64,000 nucleotides of DNA from Propionivibrio sp. (lineage in GTDB: Bacteria; Pseudomonadota; Gammaproteobacteria; Burkholderiales; Rhodocyclaceae), in contig JADJLB010000001.1 in the NCBI GenBank assembly GCA_016705685.1, forward strand, positions 806,001 through 870,000, written 5' to 3'. Every line of letters begins with the position of its first letter. Position 1 is the first letter of the stretch. This document shows, in pieces, positions 1-11,098 of the stretch. The notes beneath the pieces were generated by a model. The model did not search any database. It was not told where the DNA came from and saw only the letters and a list, made by a program, of their open reading frames with translations. The position numbers and the translations under genes were made by a program.

Positions 1-393
1 GTTAACACCATCATGATGAGCGGCAAGAAGTCGGTTGCCGAGCGCATCGTTTATGGTGCCTTCGACCTGATCGTTGCCAAGGGTGGCAAGGATCCGATCG
101 AAGTTTTCGGCCTTGCCATGAATAACGTCAAACCGCTGGTTGAGGTCAAAAGCCGTCGCGTTGGTGGTGCCAATTACCAGGTGCCGGTTGAAGTTCGCCC
201 AAGCCGACGCATGGCGTTGGCCATGCGCTGGATGCGCGAAGCGGCGCGCAAGCGATCAGAGAAATCGATGGGCCAACGGCTGGCTGCCGAATTGCTGGAA
301 GCGGCCGAAAACCGTGGAAGCGCTGTCAAGAAGCGTGACGAAGTGCACCGTATGGCAGATGCCAACAAGGCCTTCGCGCACTTCCGTTTCTAA
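1..393 (+). CDS. rpsG: 30S ribosomal protein S7, 5' end missing
   Basis: S7 binds the 3' major domain of 16S rRNA and starts assembly of the 30S head. The reading frame is open from base 1 ([10 protein letters not shown]), which matches S7 from roughly residue 27 of about 156, so the N-terminus lies outside the window and the internal ATG at 13 is not the start. Conserved S7 features are visible: [11 protein letters not shown] near the middle and the basic C-terminus ending AFAHFRF. It precedes fusA by 59 bases, the usual str-operon order (rpsL-rpsG-fusA-tuf). Confidence 0.97.
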   Translation, partial: VNTIMMSGKKSVAERIVYGAFDLIVAKGGKDPIEVFGLAMNNVKPLVEVKSRRVGGANYQVPVEVRPSRRMALAMRWMREAARKRSEKSMGQRLAAELLEAAENRGSAVKKRDEVHRMADANKAFAHFRF

Positions 394-452
394 TTTACAG
401 TTTTTACGTCGCAGCCCGTCTGTAGACGATCGTTCTTTATTAGTGAAGGTTT

Positions 453-2552
453 ATGACTGTGGCACGCAAAACTCCTATCGACCGCTATCGCAATATCGGT
501 ATTAGCGCGCACATTGACGCCGGCAAGACGACGGTAACTGAGCGCATCCTGTTCTATACCGGTGTGAATCACAAGATTGGTGAAGTGCATGACGGTGCTG
601 CCACCATGGACTGGATGGAGCAGGAGCAGGAGCGTGGTATTACCATCACCTCGGCCGCGACGACCTGTTTCTGGAAGGGTATGGATTTTATCCGCCCCGA
701 GCATCGCATCAACATCATCGACACGCCGGGCCACGTTGACTTCACTATTGAAGTTGAGCGCTCGATGCGGGTTCTGGATGGCGCCTGCATGGTTTATTGC
801 GCCGTCGGCGGCGTCCAGCCGCAGTCGGAAACCGTTTGGCGCCAGGCCAACAAGTACAAGGTGCCTCGCCTCGCCTTCGTAAATAAGATGGATCGACAGG
901 GCGCCGATTTCTTCAAGGTTGTCGATCAGATGGGGACCCGCCTCAAGGCCAACCCCGTCCCGATTGTCATACCGATTGGCAAGGAAGATTATTTTCAGGG
1001 CGTTGTGGACCTGATCAAGATGAAGGCCATTTACTGGGACGACGCATCCCAGGGCATGAAGTTTGATTATCGCGACATTCCGGCCGAACTACAGGCTCAG
1101 GCGGATGAGTGGCGCAGCAAGATGGTCGAGGTGGCGGCCGAATCATCCGAAGAACTAATGAATCAGTATCTTGAATCCGGCGACCTGACCGAGGCCCAAG
1201 TCATTAGGGGTTTGCGTGATCGCACGATTGCTTGCGAAATCCAGCCGATGTTGTGCGGCACGGCATTCAAGAACAAAGGTGTGCAGCGCATGCTCGACGC
1301 CGTGATCGATCTGCTGCCTTCGCCGGTCGATATTCCACCTGTGACCGGTGAAGACGAAAAAGGCTTGCCAATTACGCGTGATGCGGATGATGGCGCCAAA
1401 TTCTCGGCATTGGCCTTCAAGTTGATGACGGACCCGTACGTAGGGCAGTTGACGTTTATCCGGGTTTATTCAGGTGTGTTGAAGTCCGGAGATACCATTT
1501 ACAACCCGATCAAGGGGCGCAAGGAACGCATCGGCCGTGTGCTGCAGATGCACGCCAACAATCGCGAAGAAATCAAGGAGGTCCTGGCGGGCGACATTGC
1601 CGCTTGCGTCGGCCTGAAGGAAGTAACAACCGGTGAAACGCTCTGCGATCCGACCGCCGTCATCACTCTCGAACGCATGGTCTTCCCGGAACCGGTCATC
1701 CACATTGCTGTCGAGCCGAAAACCAAGGCTGACCAGGAAAAAATGGGTATCGCACTGAGCCGTCTGGCTCAGGAAGACCCGTCGTTCCGCGTGCGCACGG
1801 ACGAAGAAACCGGTCAAACCATCATTTCTGGCATGGGCGAACTTCACCTTGAAATCATCGTTGACCGCATGAAGCGGGAATTTAACGTCGAAGCCAACGT
1901 CGGAGCGCCGCAAGTGGCCTACCGCGAGTGCATCAAGAAGGCGGTTGAACAAGAAGGAAAATTCGTAAAGCAGTCCGGCGGTCGCGGCCAGTTTGGTCAC
2001 GTCTGGCTCAAGATCGAGCCCAATGAGACGGGCAAGGGGTACGAGTTCGTCGATGCCATCAAGGGTGGAACCGTGCCGCGCGAGTACATTCCGGCTGTGG
2101 ACAAGGGTCTGCAGGATTCGATCAAGAGCGGCGTGCTGGCAGGCTATCCGGTGGTGGATGTCAAGTTTACGTTGTTCGACGGATCCTATCATGACGTCGA
2201 CTCGAACGAAAATGCATTCCGCATGGCCGCGTCAATGGCTTTTAAGGAAGGCATGAGGAAGGCCGCGCCATCGCTGCTCGAGCCGATGATGGCGGTGGAA
2301 GTCGAGACTCCCGAGGAGTACATGGGCAACATCATGGGCGATCTTTCAAGCCGGCGTGGTGTGGTGCAGGGGATGGAAGACCTTCCGGGGGCCATCAAGG
2401 CCATCAAGGCCGAAGTGCCGCTGGCCGAGATGTTCGGCTACTCGACGACCGTTCGTTCCTTGTCGCAGGGACGAGCAACCTATTCAATGGAATTCAAGCA
2501 CTATGCCGAGGCGCCAAAGAATGTCGCCGAAGCGGTGATCAACAAGAAGTGA
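453..2552 (+). CDS. fusA: Elongation factor G
   Basis: EF-G is the GTPase that drives translocation of tRNA and mRNA on the ribosome and, with RRF, ribosome recycling. The 699-residue product has the normal length. The P-loop AHIDAGKTT lies near residues 18-26, the switch II motif DTPGHVDF near 90, and the NKMDR specificity motif near 143. Domains II to V follow without interruption. The ATG at 453 follows a GAAGG-like ribosome-binding site. It sits between rpsG and tuf and is probably co-transcribed with them. No odd features. Confidence 0.98.
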   Translation: MTVARKTPIDRYRNIGISAHIDAGKTTVTERILFYTGVNHKIGEVHDGAATMDWMEQEQERGITITSAATTCFWKGMDFIRPEHRINIIDTPGHVDFTIEVERSMRVLDGACMVYCAVGGVQPQSETVWRQANKYKVPRLAFVNKMDRQGADFFKVVDQMGTRLKANPVPIVIPIGKEDYFQGVVDLIKMKAIYWDDASQGMKFDYRDIPAELQAQADEWRSKMVEVAAESSEELMNQYLESGDLTEAQVIRGLRDRTIACEIQPMLCGTAFKNKGVQRMLDAVIDLLPSPVDIPPVTGEDEKGLPITRDADDGAKFSALAFKLMTDPYVGQLTFIRVYSGVLKSGDTIYNPIKGRKERIGRVLQMHANNREEIKEVLAGDIAACVGLKEVTTGETLCDPTAVITLERMVFPEPVIHIAVEPKTKADQEKMGIALSRLAQEDPSFRVRTDEETGQTIISGMGELHLEIIVDRMKREFNVEANVGAPQVAYRECIKKAVEQEGKFVKQSGGRGQFGHVWLKIEPNETGKGYEFVDAIKGGTVPREYIPAVDKGLQDSIKSGVLAGYPVVDVKFTLFDGSYHDVDSNENAFRMAASMAFKEGMRKAAPSLLEPMMAVEVETPEEYMGNIMGDLSSRRGVVQGMEDLPGAIKAIKAEVPLAEMFGYSTTVRSLSQGRATYSMEFKHYAEAPKNVAEAVINKK

Positions 2553-2577
2553 TTTTTGGTTTTAGAGGATACTTGAT

Positions 2578-3769
<1,192 letters not shown>

Positions 3770-3823
3770 TTTTTACTTCAGGGACGGGGCAAATGCCCTG
3801 CCCATCGCTCTTTGGAAACCAAT

Positions 3824-4135
3824 ATGCAAAACCAGAAAATCCGAATTCGTCTGAAAGCCTTTGACTATCGTCTTATTGACCAATCGGCTCAGGAAATCGT
3901 TGAAACCGCCAAGCGTACGGGCGCCGTTGTTCGCGGCCCGGTGCCGTTGCCGACCCGGATTGAGCATTTTGACGTCCTACGTTCGCCGCACGTCAATAAG
4001 AGTTCGCGCGATCAGTTCGAAATTCGTACGCATCTGCGCCTGATGGATATCATCGATCCCACCGATAAAACTGTCGATGCGCTGATGAAGTTGGATCTTC
4101 CGGCGGGAGTGGACGTCGAAATTAAGTTGCAGTAA
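3824..4135 (+). CDS. rpsJ: 30S ribosomal protein S10
   Basis: S10 is part of the 30S head and, with NusB, of transcription antitermination complexes. The start chosen is the ATG at 3824 ([15 protein letters not shown]), giving 103 residues, the family length. An in-frame TTG at 3812 would add four residues but has no support. A GGAAA ribosome-binding site precedes the ATG. Conserved segments include GPVPLPTR and RTHLRLMDI. The gene is first in the S10 block, and a probable promoter for rplC overlaps its 3' end. Confidence 0.98.
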   Translation: MQNQKIRIRLKAFDYRLIDQSAQEIVETAKRTGAVVRGPVPLPTRIEHFDVLRSPHVNKSSRDQFEIRTHLRLMDIIDPTDKTVDALMKLDLPAGVDVEIKLQ

Positions 4136-4156
4136 CGGCTATTTAGCGGCTATAAT
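4127..4156 (+). promoter_or_regulatory. Candidate sigma-70 promoter for rplC and the S10 block
   Basis: A -35-like TTGCAG at 4127-4132 and a perfect -10 TATAAT at 4151-4156 are separated by 18 bases. The -10 is flanked by GC-rich arms (GCGGC before, CGCCGCC after). It overlaps the last codons of rpsJ and would give a leader of about 85 bases before rplC. This is by inspection only. Confidence 0.55.
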
Positions 4157-4172
4157 CGCCGCCTTTCGTTTG

Positions 4173-4198
4173 GTGGCGACATTCAGTCACCACTTTTT
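4173..4198 (+). terminator. Hairpin plus T-run in the rplC leader, attenuator candidate
   Basis: GTGGCGAC at 4173-4180 pairs with GTCACCAC at 4186-4193 (seven of eight pairs, five-base loop) and is followed at once by five T residues. It lies between the candidate promoter and the rplC start. It could act as an attenuator, comparable in logic to L4-mediated control of the E. coli S10 operon, but no L4-binding site has been shown here. Confidence 0.4.
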
Positions 4199-4246
4199 GT
4201 TTGAAGCGCTCGCCGGCCAATCGTAGCTGGCTAGAGGAGAATAACC

Positions 4247-4891
4247 ATGAGTCTAGGCCTTGTTGGGCGCAAGGTCGGCATGACGCGCATCTTTACCGAC
4301 GACGGTGCTTCCGTTCCGGTAACCGTGCTTGATGTGTCGAACAATCGCGTTGCCCAGATCAAAACACCTCAGAGTGACGGGTATGCCGCTGTCCAGGTGG
4401 CATTTGGCAAACGCCGCCCCTCGCGTGTCAGCAAGCCGTTGGCGGGTCATCATGCCAAGGCGGGTGTCGAGGCCGGTAACGTGCTGAAGGAATTCACGGT
4501 ATCCGCCGAAGACCTCGCTACGCTTAAACCCGGCGATCAGATCAGTGTGTCGATTTTCACTGTCGGCCAGAAGGTGGACGTCACCGGTCACACAATCGGC
4601 AAGGGTTACGCCGGTGCTATCAAGCGTCACCACTTCAAATCACAACGCGCCTCGCATGGCAATTCGGTTTCGCATAACGCGCCGGGCTCCATCGGTATGA
4701 ACCAGGATCCTGGTCGCGTCTTTCCGGGTAAGCGCATGTCGGGCCATCTGGGTGACGAGAAGCGAACTCAGCAGAACCTGCTGGTGATTCGTATTGATGT
4801 CGAACGTCAACTATTGCTGGTCAAAGGCGCGGTTCCAGGGTCCAAGGGCTCGGATTTGATCGTGCGTCCAGCAGTCAAGGCGGGTGCCTAA
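4247..4891 (+). CDS. rplC: 50S ribosomal protein L3
   Basis: L3 is an early-assembly 50S protein whose extended loop approaches the peptidyl-transferase centre. The 214-residue product has normal length, with the N-terminal [11 protein letters not shown] signature and the central GPGSIG / [13 protein letters not shown] region, including the glutamine (MNQDPGRV) that PrmB methylates in E. coli. The ATG at 4247 has a strong AGAGGAGA ribosome-binding site. Its stop codon overlaps the rplD start by one base (TAATG), implying translational coupling. Confidence 0.98.
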   Translation: MSLGLVGRKVGMTRIFTDDGASVPVTVLDVSNNRVAQIKTPQSDGYAAVQVAFGKRRPSRVSKPLAGHHAKAGVEAGNVLKEFTVSAEDLATLKPGDQISVSIFTVGQKVDVTGHTIGKGYAGAIKRHHFKSQRASHGNSVSHNAPGSIGMNQDPGRVFPGKRMSGHLGDEKRTQQNLLVIRIDVERQLLLVKGAVPGSKGSDLIVRPAVKAGA

Positions 4892-5511
4892 TGGAACTTA
4901 AGCTGATCAATGAACAAGGCCAGGAAGCTAGCCGCTTGCAGGCGTCCGATGTGCTGTTCGGCCGGGAATATAACGAGCCGCTGATACATCAGATCGTCGT
5001 TGCCTATCAGGCGAATGCCCGCAGCGGCAATCGCGCGCAAAAGGACCGCGAGCAGGTCAAGCATTCGACGGCGAAACCTTTCCGTCAAAAAGGCACGGGT
5101 CGAGCCCGCGCCGGTATGACCTCTTCGCCCTTGTGGCGCGGTGGTGGTCGAATCTTCCCGAATTCGCCCGAGGAGAATTTTAGCCAGAAGTTGAACAAGA
5201 AGATGTACCGGGCTGGCATGGCGTCAATTTTTTCCCAGCTCGTTCGCGAAGATCGTCTGGCGGTGGTCGAGACGATTGCCGTCGAGGCACCGAAGACCAA
5301 GCTCTTTGCTCAGAAGATCAAGGGCATGGGTTACGATTCGGTGCTTGTCCTCGTGGATAGTCATGATGAGAACGTTTTTCTGGCCTCGCGTAATCTGCCA
5401 AACGTTTTGGTTCTTGAAGTCAACGAGGCCGATCCGGTCTCGCTGATCCGCTTCCCTAAGGTTCTGATGACCAAGAGCGCGCTCGCCAAGTTTGAGGAGA
5501 TCTTGGGATGA
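4891..5511 (+). CDS. rplD: 50S ribosomal protein L4
   Basis: L4 lines the peptide exit tunnel and, in enterobacteria, autoregulates the S10 operon. The 206-residue product is full length, with the conserved [14 protein letters not shown] loop and GGGRIFPN that reach into the tunnel. It is coupled to rplC by a one-base overlap, and its last codons overlap rplW by four bases (ATGA). An L4-type feedback target, if present, would be expected in the leader upstream of rplC or rpsJ. Confidence 0.98.
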   Translation: MELKLINEQGQEASRLQASDVLFGREYNEPLIHQIVVAYQANARSGNRAQKDREQVKHSTAKPFRQKGTGRARAGMTSSPLWRGGGRIFPNSPEENFSQKLNKKMYRAGMASIFSQLVREDRLAVVETIAVEAPKTKLFAQKIKGMGYDSVLVLVDSHDENVFLASRNLPNVLVLEVNEADPVSLIRFPKVLMTKSALAKFEEILG

Positions 5512-5810
5512 ACCAACAACGATTGATGCAAGTCTTGCTTGCCCCGCAAATTTCCGAAAAGGCCACCTATGTGGCGGACAAGAATAATCAAGTGGTATTC
5601 CGCGTGATTTCGGATGCGACCAAGCCTGAAGTAAAAGCGGCGGTCGAGTTGCTTTTCAAGGTTTCCGTTGAGTCGGTGCAGATCGCCAATGTCAAGGGCA
5701 AACAAAAAAAGTTCGGGCGCTTCATGGGTAGTCGCAAGGGTTGGAAAAAGGCGTATGTCAGAGTGACGTCCGGACAGGAAATTAATTTCGTCGATGGGGG
5801 GGGCGCTTAA
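5508..5810 (+). CDS. rplW: 50S ribosomal protein L23
   Basis: L23 sits at the tunnel exit and docks trigger factor and SRP. The 100-residue protein has the expected [11 protein letters not shown] start and the conserved [18 protein letters not shown] segment. It overlaps rplD by four bases and its stop shares a base with the rplB start (TTAATGG), so rplC-rplD-rplW-rplB form a tightly coupled unit. Confidence 0.98.
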   Translation: MNQQRLMQVLLAPQISEKATYVADKNNQVVFRVISDATKPEVKAAVELLFKVSVESVQIANVKGKQKKFGRFMGSRKGWKKAYVRVTSGQEINFVDGGGA

Positions 5811-6637
5811 TGGCACTCGTCAAAGTCAAACCGACTTCGCCCGGCCGTCGCGCCGTTGTCAAGGTGGTTAATCCCAACCTGCATAAAGGCAGGCCTTTCG
5901 CGGCCCTCGTCGAGGCGCAGTCAAAGAATGCCGGCCGGAATAACAACGGCCACATTACGACGCGGCATCAGGGTGGTGGTCACAAGCAGCACTATCGCCT
6001 CGTCGACTTCAAGCGCAACAAGGACGGTATTCCGGCCAAGGTGGAGCGCCTTGAATACGACCCAAATCGTACAGCCAATATTGCCTTGCTTTGCTATGCC
6101 GATGGTCATCGCAGCTATGTCATTGCGACCAAGGGCATGGTGGTCGGGCAGCAGGTTGTGAGCGGCTCCGAGGCGCCGATCAAGTCGGGAAATACACTGC
6201 CAATTCGCAACATTCCGGTGGGCACAACGATTCACTGCATCGAGATGGTCCCTGGAAAAGGCGCCCAATTGGCTCGTTCCGCCGGCACTTCGGCGCAGCT
6301 GCTGGCGCGTGAAGGGGTGTATGCCCAAGTGCGTTTGCGTTCCGGAGAAATCCGCCGGGTCCACGTCGAATGTCGTGCCACGATCGGTGAAGTAGGTAAC
6401 GAAGAGCATAGCTTGCGCTCGATCGGCAAAGCCGGTGCCAATCGCTGGCGAGGTATTCGTCCTACGGTTCGCGGCGTGGTCATGAACCCAGTCGATCACC
6501 CGCACGGTGGTGGTGAAGGCAAAACGGCAGCAGGTATGCACCCGGTCAGCCCGTGGGGTACCAAAACCAAGGGATATCGTACTCGCAGGAACAAACGCAC
6601 GACTTCGATGATCGTGCAGCGCCGTCACAAACGCTAA
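5810..6637 (+). CDS. rplB: 50S ribosomal protein L2
   Basis: L2 is one of the largest and most conserved 50S proteins, needed for subunit association and peptidyl transfer. At 275 residues it has normal length. Conserved features include [18 protein letters not shown] near residue 45, the central beta-barrel, and the C-terminal [12 protein letters not shown] loop containing the conserved histidine near residue 230. It is followed after 13 bases by rpsS. Confidence 0.98.
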   Translation: MALVKVKPTSPGRRAVVKVVNPNLHKGRPFAALVEAQSKNAGRNNNGHITTRHQGGGHKQHYRLVDFKRNKDGIPAKVERLEYDPNRTANIALLCYADGHRSYVIATKGMVVGQQVVSGSEAPIKSGNTLPIRNIPVGTTIHCIEMVPGKGAQLARSAGTSAQLLAREGVYAQVRLRSGEIRRVHVECRATIGEVGNEEHSLRSIGKAGANRWRGIRPTVRGVVMNPVDHPHGGGEGKTAAGMHPVSPWGTKTKGYRTRRNKRTTSMIVQRRHKR

Positions 6638-6650
6638 GGGATAGAGAACT

Positions 6651-6926
6651 ATGGGACGTTCCGTAAAAAAGGGCCCGTTTGTCGATGCCCATCTGATCAA
6701 GAAAATCGGCGCTGTTCGTGCGACCAGCGACAAGCGCCCGATCAAGACCTGGTCGCGTCGCTCGACGGTGCTGCCAGACTTTGTCGGTTTGACCATTGCC
6801 GTGCATAACGGCAAGCAGCACATCCCGGTGTATGTCACCGAAAACATGGTCGGCCACAAGCTTGGCGAGTTTTCATTGACGCGCACCTTCAAGGGTCACA
6901 CCGCCGGTAAGAAGGCGAAGAAGTAA
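6651..6926 (+). CDS. rpsS: 30S ribosomal protein S19
   Basis: S19 forms a head complex with S13 near the A and P sites. The 91-residue protein begins [15 protein letters not shown] and contains the conserved [13 protein letters not shown] and [16 protein letters not shown] segments. The ribosome-binding site AGGGATAGAG precedes the ATG. It is in the standard position between rplB and rplV. Confidence 0.98.
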   Translation: MGRSVKKGPFVDAHLIKKIGAVRATSDKRPIKTWSRRSTVLPDFVGLTIAVHNGKQHIPVYVTENMVGHKLGEFSLTRTFKGHTAGKKAKK

Positions 6927-6936
6927 AGGAATGGAT

Positions 6937-7266
6937 ATGGAAACTCGTGCTATTTTGCGCGGCGTTCGTCTGTCGGACCAAAAAGGGCGACTGGTGGCCG
7001 ACCAGATCCGCGGTATGCCCGTCGAAAAGGCACTCAGCGTCTTGACCTTTAGTCCGAAGAAGGGCGCTGTGATCATCAAGAAGGTTTTGGAGTCGGCGAT
7101 AGCCAATGCCGAGCACAACGATGGTGCCGACATTGACGAGCTCAAGGTGAAATCCATTTATGTCGAAAAGGGCGCGGTGCTGAAGCGGTTTACGGCACGA
7201 GCGAAGGGGCGTGGTAATCGGATCGTCAAGCCGACTTGCCATATATTCCTGACCGTCGGAAATTAA
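6937..7266 (+). CDS. rplV: 50S ribosomal protein L22
   Basis: L22 contacts all 23S domains and contributes a hairpin to the exit tunnel; changes in it can give macrolide resistance. The start chosen is the ATG at 6937 because AAAGGA (6925-6930) directly abuts the in-frame ATG at 6931 and leaves no spacing for it, while 6937 has six bases. The product is 109 residues, beginning [19 protein letters not shown] and carrying the tunnel-loop region [14 protein letters not shown] near the C-terminus. Confidence 0.97.
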   Translation: METRAILRGVRLSDQKGRLVADQIRGMPVEKALSVLTFSPKKGAVIIKKVLESAIANAEHNDGADIDELKVKSIYVEKGAVLKRFTARAKGRGNRIVKPTCHIFLTVGN

Positions 7267-7275
7267 GGAACAACA

Positions 7276-8139
7276 ATGGGACAGAAGATTCATCCGACTG
7301 GTTTTCGCCTTGCAGTGACTCGTGACTGGTCATCGCGCTGGTACGCCAATAGCAAGAATTTCGCCGGGATGTTGAATGAAGACATCAAGGTCCGTGATTT
7401 CCTCAAGAAAAAACTGAAGCATGCTTCGGTAGGCCGTGTGTTGATCGAACGCCCGGCCAAGAACGCCAGAGTTACGGTTTTTTCGGCCCGACCGGGTGTG
7501 GTCATCGGAAAAAAGGGTGAAGAAATCGATCACCTTCGTTCATCGCTGCAGAAGATCATGGGCGTACCGGTGCATGTCAGCATCGAAGAAATCCGCAAGC
7601 CGGAACTTGACGCGCAACTGATCGCCGATTCGATCACCCAGCAACTTGAAAAGCGGATTATGTTCCGTCGCGCCATGAAGCGTGCCATGCAGAACGCCAT
7701 GCGTCTTGGCGCGCAGGGCATCAAAATCATGAGTTCGGGCCGGTTGAACGGTGCTGAAATCGCTCGCCGAGAGTGGTATCGCGAAGGAAGAGTCCCTTTG
7801 CATACGCTGCGCGCGGATATTGATTACGCAACATCCGAAGCCTTGACAACCTACGGCATCATCGGCGTCAAGGTTTGGGTTTTCAAAGGTGAAATTCTTA
7901 ACCGTAACGAACAAGCCGTCGCCGCGTCTGATACACCTGAAACCGATGAGCAGGCGCGCAGACCGCGCCGTGCGGCTAGGCCTGCGGCGCCTGATGGAAG
8001 CGAGAAGCCCAGAAGCCGAACCGTAAAGGCCGCTGTTGCCCCGTCCGAGGCGGTAACTACCGAAGCGGCCGCTCCTGAAGCAAAAGGGCCGGCAAAACGT
8101 GTAAGAAAGGCAGGAACGACTGATGCTTCAACCAGCTAA
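7276..8139 (+). CDS. rpsC: 30S ribosomal protein S3 with a long C-terminal tail
   Basis: S3 forms part of the mRNA entry channel and its helicase function. The first ~215 residues are a standard S3: [13 protein letters not shown] start, KH domain with [11 protein letters not shown] near residue 75, and the conserved [21 protein letters not shown]. Residues ~216-287 are a low-complexity tail rich in Ala, Pro, Arg and Glu with no counterpart in the 233-residue E. coli protein. Similar tails occur in other beta- and alphaproteobacterial S3 proteins. The 3' end overlaps rplP by 17 bases. Confidence 0.97.
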   Translation: MGQKIHPTGFRLAVTRDWSSRWYANSKNFAGMLNEDIKVRDFLKKKLKHASVGRVLIERPAKNARVTVFSARPGVVIGKKGEEIDHLRSSLQKIMGVPVHVSIEEIRKPELDAQLIADSITQQLEKRIMFRRAMKRAMQNAMRLGAQGIKIMSSGRLNGAEIARREWYREGRVPLHTLRADIDYATSEALTTYGIIGVKVWVFKGEILNRNEQAVAASDTPETDEQARRPRRAARPAAPDGSEKPRSRTVKAAVAPSEAVTTEAAAPEAKGPAKRVRKAGTTDASTS

Positions 8140-8536
8140 AAGGAAGTACCGCAAAGAGCAAAAGGGGCGGAATACCGGCCTTGCTACGCGTGGAGCCAAG
8201 GTGAGCTTCGGTGAATTCGGGCTTAAGGCAACGGGCCGCGGTCGGCTGACGGCACGTCAGATTGAGGCGGCGCGACGCGCCATGACTCGTCATATCAAGC
8301 GTGGTGGTCGAATCTGGATTCGCATCTTCCCTGACAAACCGATATCGAAAAAACCGGCTGAAGTGCGGATGGGGAACGGTAAAGGCAACCCCGAATACTA
8401 CGTGGCGGAAATTCAGCCGGGCAAGGTGCTTTACGAGATGGATGGCGTCAACGAGGCGTTGGCGCGTGAAGCTTTTGCGCTCGCCGCGGCCAAGCTTCCT
8501 ATTTCGACAGCTTTCGTTACGCGAATGGTGGGTTGA
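8123..8536 (+). CDS. rplP: 50S ribosomal protein L16
   Basis: L16 lies near the A-site tRNA elbow of the 50S subunit. The 137-residue product has the canonical [16 protein letters not shown] start and the [21 protein letters not shown] core. The start lies inside the tail-encoding end of rpsC; a GGAACG-containing purine stretch in that overlap could serve as the ribosome-binding site. Four bases separate it from rpmC. Confidence 0.98.
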   Translation: MLQPAKRKYRKEQKGRNTGLATRGAKVSFGEFGLKATGRGRLTARQIEAARRAMTRHIKRGGRIWIRIFPDKPISKKPAEVRMGNGKGNPEYYVAEIQPGKVLYEMDGVNEALAREAFALAAAKLPISTAFVTRMVG

Positions 8537-8540
8537 GATT

Positions 8541-8735
8541 ATGAAAGTTAATGAACTCAGGACAAAGAGTGTCGACGAACTTAATAAGGAACTGCTGGAT
8601 CTACTGAAGGCGCAATTTGGCCTGCGCATGCAGATTGCGACCCAGCAATTATCCAATAATAGCCAGATTGGCAAAGTCCGTCGGGACATAGCACGCGTGC
8701 GCACGCTTCTTCGTGAAAAGGCGGTAACACAATGA
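8541..8735 (+). CDS. rpmC: 50S ribosomal protein L29
   Basis: L29 is a small two-helix protein beside L23 at the tunnel exit. It has 64 residues, starting [18 protein letters not shown] and including the conserved [17 protein letters not shown] helix. Its TGA overlaps the rpsQ ATG (ATGA at 8732-8735). Confidence 0.97.
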   Translation: MKVNELRTKSVDELNKELLDLLKAQFGLRMQIATQQLSNNSQIGKVRRDIARVRTLLREKAVTQ

Positions 8736-8995
8736 GTGAAATCAAGAGCAAGCGCACGCAGGTTGGTCGTGTTGTCAGCGACAAGATGGACAAGACGGTT
8801 ACCGTACTCATCGAGCGTCGAGTCAAGCATCCAATGTATGACAAAATTATTGTTCGCTCGAGCAAATACCACGCGCATAACGAAAACAACGAAGTTAAGG
8901 CGGGTGACTTGGTTGAAATTCAGGAGTGCCGTCCGATCGCCAAGACCAAGGCCTGGGTAGTCACCAAGCTATTGGAAAGGGCAGTTGCAATTTAA
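8732..8995 (+). CDS. rpsQ: 30S ribosomal protein S17
   Basis: S17 is a primary 16S-binding OB-fold protein of the 30S body. The 87-residue product includes [23 protein letters not shown] and the conserved [15 protein letters not shown] motif. It is coupled to rpmC by a four-base overlap. It closes the S10 block; a 125-base gap with a promoter-like sequence follows before rplN. Confidence 0.98.
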   Translation: MSEIKSKRTQVGRVVSDKMDKTVTVLIERRVKHPMYDKIIVRSSKYHAHNENNEVKAGDLVEIQECRPIAKTKAWVVTKLLERAVAI

Positions 8996-8997
8996 AC

Positions 8998-9025
8998 TTG
9001 CTTTTTCATAAACAAAGTCTACAAT
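8998..9025 (+). promoter_or_regulatory. Candidate promoter at the S10/spc boundary, upstream of rplN
   Basis: TTGCTT at 8998-9003 and TACAAT at 9020-9025 are separated by 16 bases. They lie in the longest gap inside this ribosomal block (8996-9120), exactly where E. coli places its spc-operon promoter. The leader to the rplN ATG would be about 90 bases, ending with a GGAGAG ribosome-binding site. Confidence 0.55.
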
Positions 9026-9120
9026 GGTGCCCTTCCGCGCTGGGCGATAGTTCTTGCTTGGCGTTTCTCCCGTACGGGTTCCAAGACTGACCGCAGCAGC
9101 GGGATAAGTTGGAGAGATAG

Positions 9121-9489
9121 ATGATTCAGATGCAAACAGTTCTGGACGTCGCCGACAATACCGGCGCCCGTTCAGTGATGTGTATCAAGGTGCTGGGCGG
9201 CTCGAAGCGCCGCTATGCCGGCGTCGGCGATATCATCAAAGTGAGTATCAAGGATGCCGCTCCTCGCGGCCGCGTCAAGAAGGGCGACGTGTACAGCGCC
9301 GTGGTGGTTCGTACCGCCAAGGGAGTGCGTCGTCCGGATGGGTCGCTGGTCAAATTCGACAACAATGCGGCGGTCCTCCTGAACAACAAATTGGAGCCGA
9401 TTGGCACCCGTATCTTTGGGCCGGTAACGCGCGAACTGCGCGGCGAACGGTTCATGAAGATCGTGTCACTGGCACCGGAAGTGCTGTAA
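9121..9489 (+). CDS. rplN: 50S ribosomal protein L14
   Basis: L14 forms intersubunit bridges and binds the silencing factor RsfS. The 122-residue product starts [27 protein letters not shown], the L14 signature, and ends [11 protein letters not shown]. It follows a probable promoter and is the first gene of the spc block. A GGAGAGAT ribosome-binding site is present. Confidence 0.98.
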   Translation: MIQMQTVLDVADNTGARSVMCIKVLGGSKRRYAGVGDIIKVSIKDAAPRGRVKKGDVYSAVVVRTAKGVRRPDGSLVKFDNNAAVLLNNKLEPIGTRIFGPVTRELRGERFMKIVSLAPEVL

Positions 9490-9498
9490 GAGGCGGTT

Positions 9499-9816
9499 AT
9501 GGAAAAGATTCGTAAAGGCGATGAAGTCGTCGTTATAGCCGGCAAGGACAAGGGTAGGCGCGGAACGGTTCTTCTCCGCGTCGACCTGGAACACGTCGTG
9601 GTTGAAGGCGTAAATCGCGCCAAGAAGCATGTCAAGCCCAATCCGGTAAAGGGCGAGGTCGGCGGTGTTGTGGACAAGAACATGCCGCTGCACATATCGA
9701 ATGTTTCGCTTTTTAATCCGGCAACCCAGAAGCCGGATCGTGTCGGCTTCAAGCAGCTAGAGGACGGCACGAAAGTGCGTATCTTCCGATCTAACGGCGA
9801 AGTGGTTGGGGTATAA
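9499..9816 (+). CDS. rplX: 50S ribosomal protein L24
   Basis: L24 starts folding of 23S domain I and sits by the tunnel exit. At 105 residues it has the KOW motif ([20 protein letters not shown]) at residues 6-25 and the conserved [13 protein letters not shown] segment. It follows rplN by nine bases and precedes rplE by nine. Confidence 0.98.
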   Translation: MEKIRKGDEVVVIAGKDKGRRGTVLLRVDLEHVVVEGVNRAKKHVKPNPVKGEVGGVVDKNMPLHISNVSLFNPATQKPDRVGFKQLEDGTKVRIFRSNGEVVGV

Positions 9817-9825
9817 GGAGCGATC

Positions 9826-10365
9826 ATGGCGCGATTGTTGGATTATTACAAAAGTACGGTGGTGCAGGAGCTGACCAAGAAGTTTGGCTACAAGTCGAAT
9901 ATGGAAGTTCCGCGCATTACCAAGATTACACTCAACATGGGCGTGGGTGAAGCGGTTGCCGACAAGAAGGTTCTTGAGCATGCCGTGGGCGACATGACCA
10001 AGATTTCAGGTCAGAAGCCGGTGGTGACCAAGTCGCGCAAGTCCATTGCTGGTTTCAAAATCCGCGACGGCTATCCGATCGGCTGTATGGTCACGTTGCG
10101 CGGCCCGCGTATGTTTGAGTTTCTTGATCGGCTCGTGACGATCGCCTTGCCTCGTGTCCGCGATTTCCGCGGCGTTTCGGGGAAAGGATTTGATGGCCGT
10201 GGAAACTACAACATGGGCGTCAAGGAACAGATCATCTTTCCGGAAATCGAGTACGACAAGATTGACGCGCTGCGTGGTATGAACATCAGTGTTACTACCA
10301 CCGCCAAGACTGACGAAGAGGCGCGTGCGTTGCTCGGCGCGTTTAAATTCCCGTTCAAGAACTGA
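9826..10365 (+). CDS. rplE: 50S ribosomal protein L5
   Basis: L5 carries 5S rRNA into the central protuberance and contacts the P-site tRNA and S13. The 179-residue product has normal length with [15 protein letters not shown] near residue 28 and [20 protein letters not shown] near residue 110. The ATG at 9826 follows AAGGAGCG. In E. coli, S8 represses the spc operon at a site near the rplE start; no equivalent structure was identified here. Confidence 0.98.
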   Translation: MARLLDYYKSTVVQELTKKFGYKSNMEVPRITKITLNMGVGEAVADKKVLEHAVGDMTKISGQKPVVTKSRKSIAGFKIRDGYPIGCMVTLRGPRMFEFLDRLVTIALPRVRDFRGVSGKGFDGRGNYNMGVKEQIIFPEIEYDKIDALRGMNISVTTTAKTDEEARALLGAFKFPFKN

Positions 10366-10372
10366 GGCGAAA

Positions 10373-10678
10373 ATGGCGAAACTTGCATTAATCAACCGTG
10401 AAGAAAAGCGGCGTAAAACGGTGGCGAAATATGCCGCCAGGCGTGCTGAGCTTCAGGTTATCGTGAACAGCGCAACTCTTTCGGACGAAGAGCGTTTCGA
10501 GGCTCGCCTGAAATTGCAGGCGCTCCCGCGAAATTCCAGCCCGGTGCGTTTAAGGAACCGCTGCAAGCTAACGGGTCGTCCGCGCGGCGTGTATCGCAAG
10601 TTCGGTTTGGGCCGCAGTAAATTGCGTGATTTCGTCATGCGCGGCGAGGTCCCTGGTATGACCAAGGCTAGCTGGTAA
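10373..10678 (+). CDS. rpsN: 30S ribosomal protein S14, zinc-free 101-residue type
   Basis: S14 is a late-assembly protein of the 30S head. The start is the ATG at 10373 ([21 protein letters not shown]), not the earlier in-frame codon at 10289 that lies inside rplE. The 101-residue long form lacks the CXXC zinc pairs of the short form. The C-terminal [19 protein letters not shown] and ASW ending are conserved. Confidence 0.98.
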   Translation: MAKLALINREEKRRKTVAKYAARRAELQVIVNSATLSDEERFEARLKLQALPRNSSPVRLRNRCKLTGRPRGVYRKFGLGRSKLRDFVMRGEVPGMTKASW

Positions 10679-10693
10679 GCAGGAGAGAGCGAT

Positions 10694-11089
10694 ATGAGTA
10701 TGAGCGATCCGATCAGCGATATGCTGACCCGCATCCGCAATGCCCAGATGGCGAGCAAGGCGACTGTCGCCATGCCGTCTTCGAAGGTAAAAGTGGCCAT
10801 TGCCAAAGTGCTGAAGGATGAGGGGTATGTCGAGGACTTTGCCGTGCGTGAAGACGACGGCAAACCGACCCTCGAAATCTCGCTGAAGTATTACGCCGGA
10901 CGTCCGGTCATCGAGCGCATTGATCGTGTATCGAGGCCTGGACTGCGCGTTTATAAAGGCGCTGCCGCCATTCCGCGCGTTATGAATGGCTTGGGTGTTG
11001 CCATTGTTTCCACCCCTAAGGGTGTAATGACCGATCGTAAAGCACGCGCCACCAATACCGGCGGCGAAGTGCTGTGTATCGTCGCGTAA
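10694..11089 (+). CDS. rpsH: 30S ribosomal protein S8
   Basis: S8 binds the central domain of 16S rRNA and is the translational repressor of the spc operon in E. coli. The 131-residue product contains the [15 protein letters not shown] signature and the C-terminal [19 protein letters not shown]. Either ATG 10694 or ATG 10700 could start it; 10694 has the better-spaced AGGAGAG site. Confidence 0.98.
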   Translation: MSMSDPISDMLTRIRNAQMASKATVAMPSSKVKVAIAKVLKDEGYVEDFAVREDDGKPTLEISLKYYAGRPVIERIDRVSRPGLRVYKGAAAIPRVMNGLGVAIVSTPKGVMTDRKARATNTGGEVLCIVA

Positions 11090-11098
11090 GAGGTAAGT

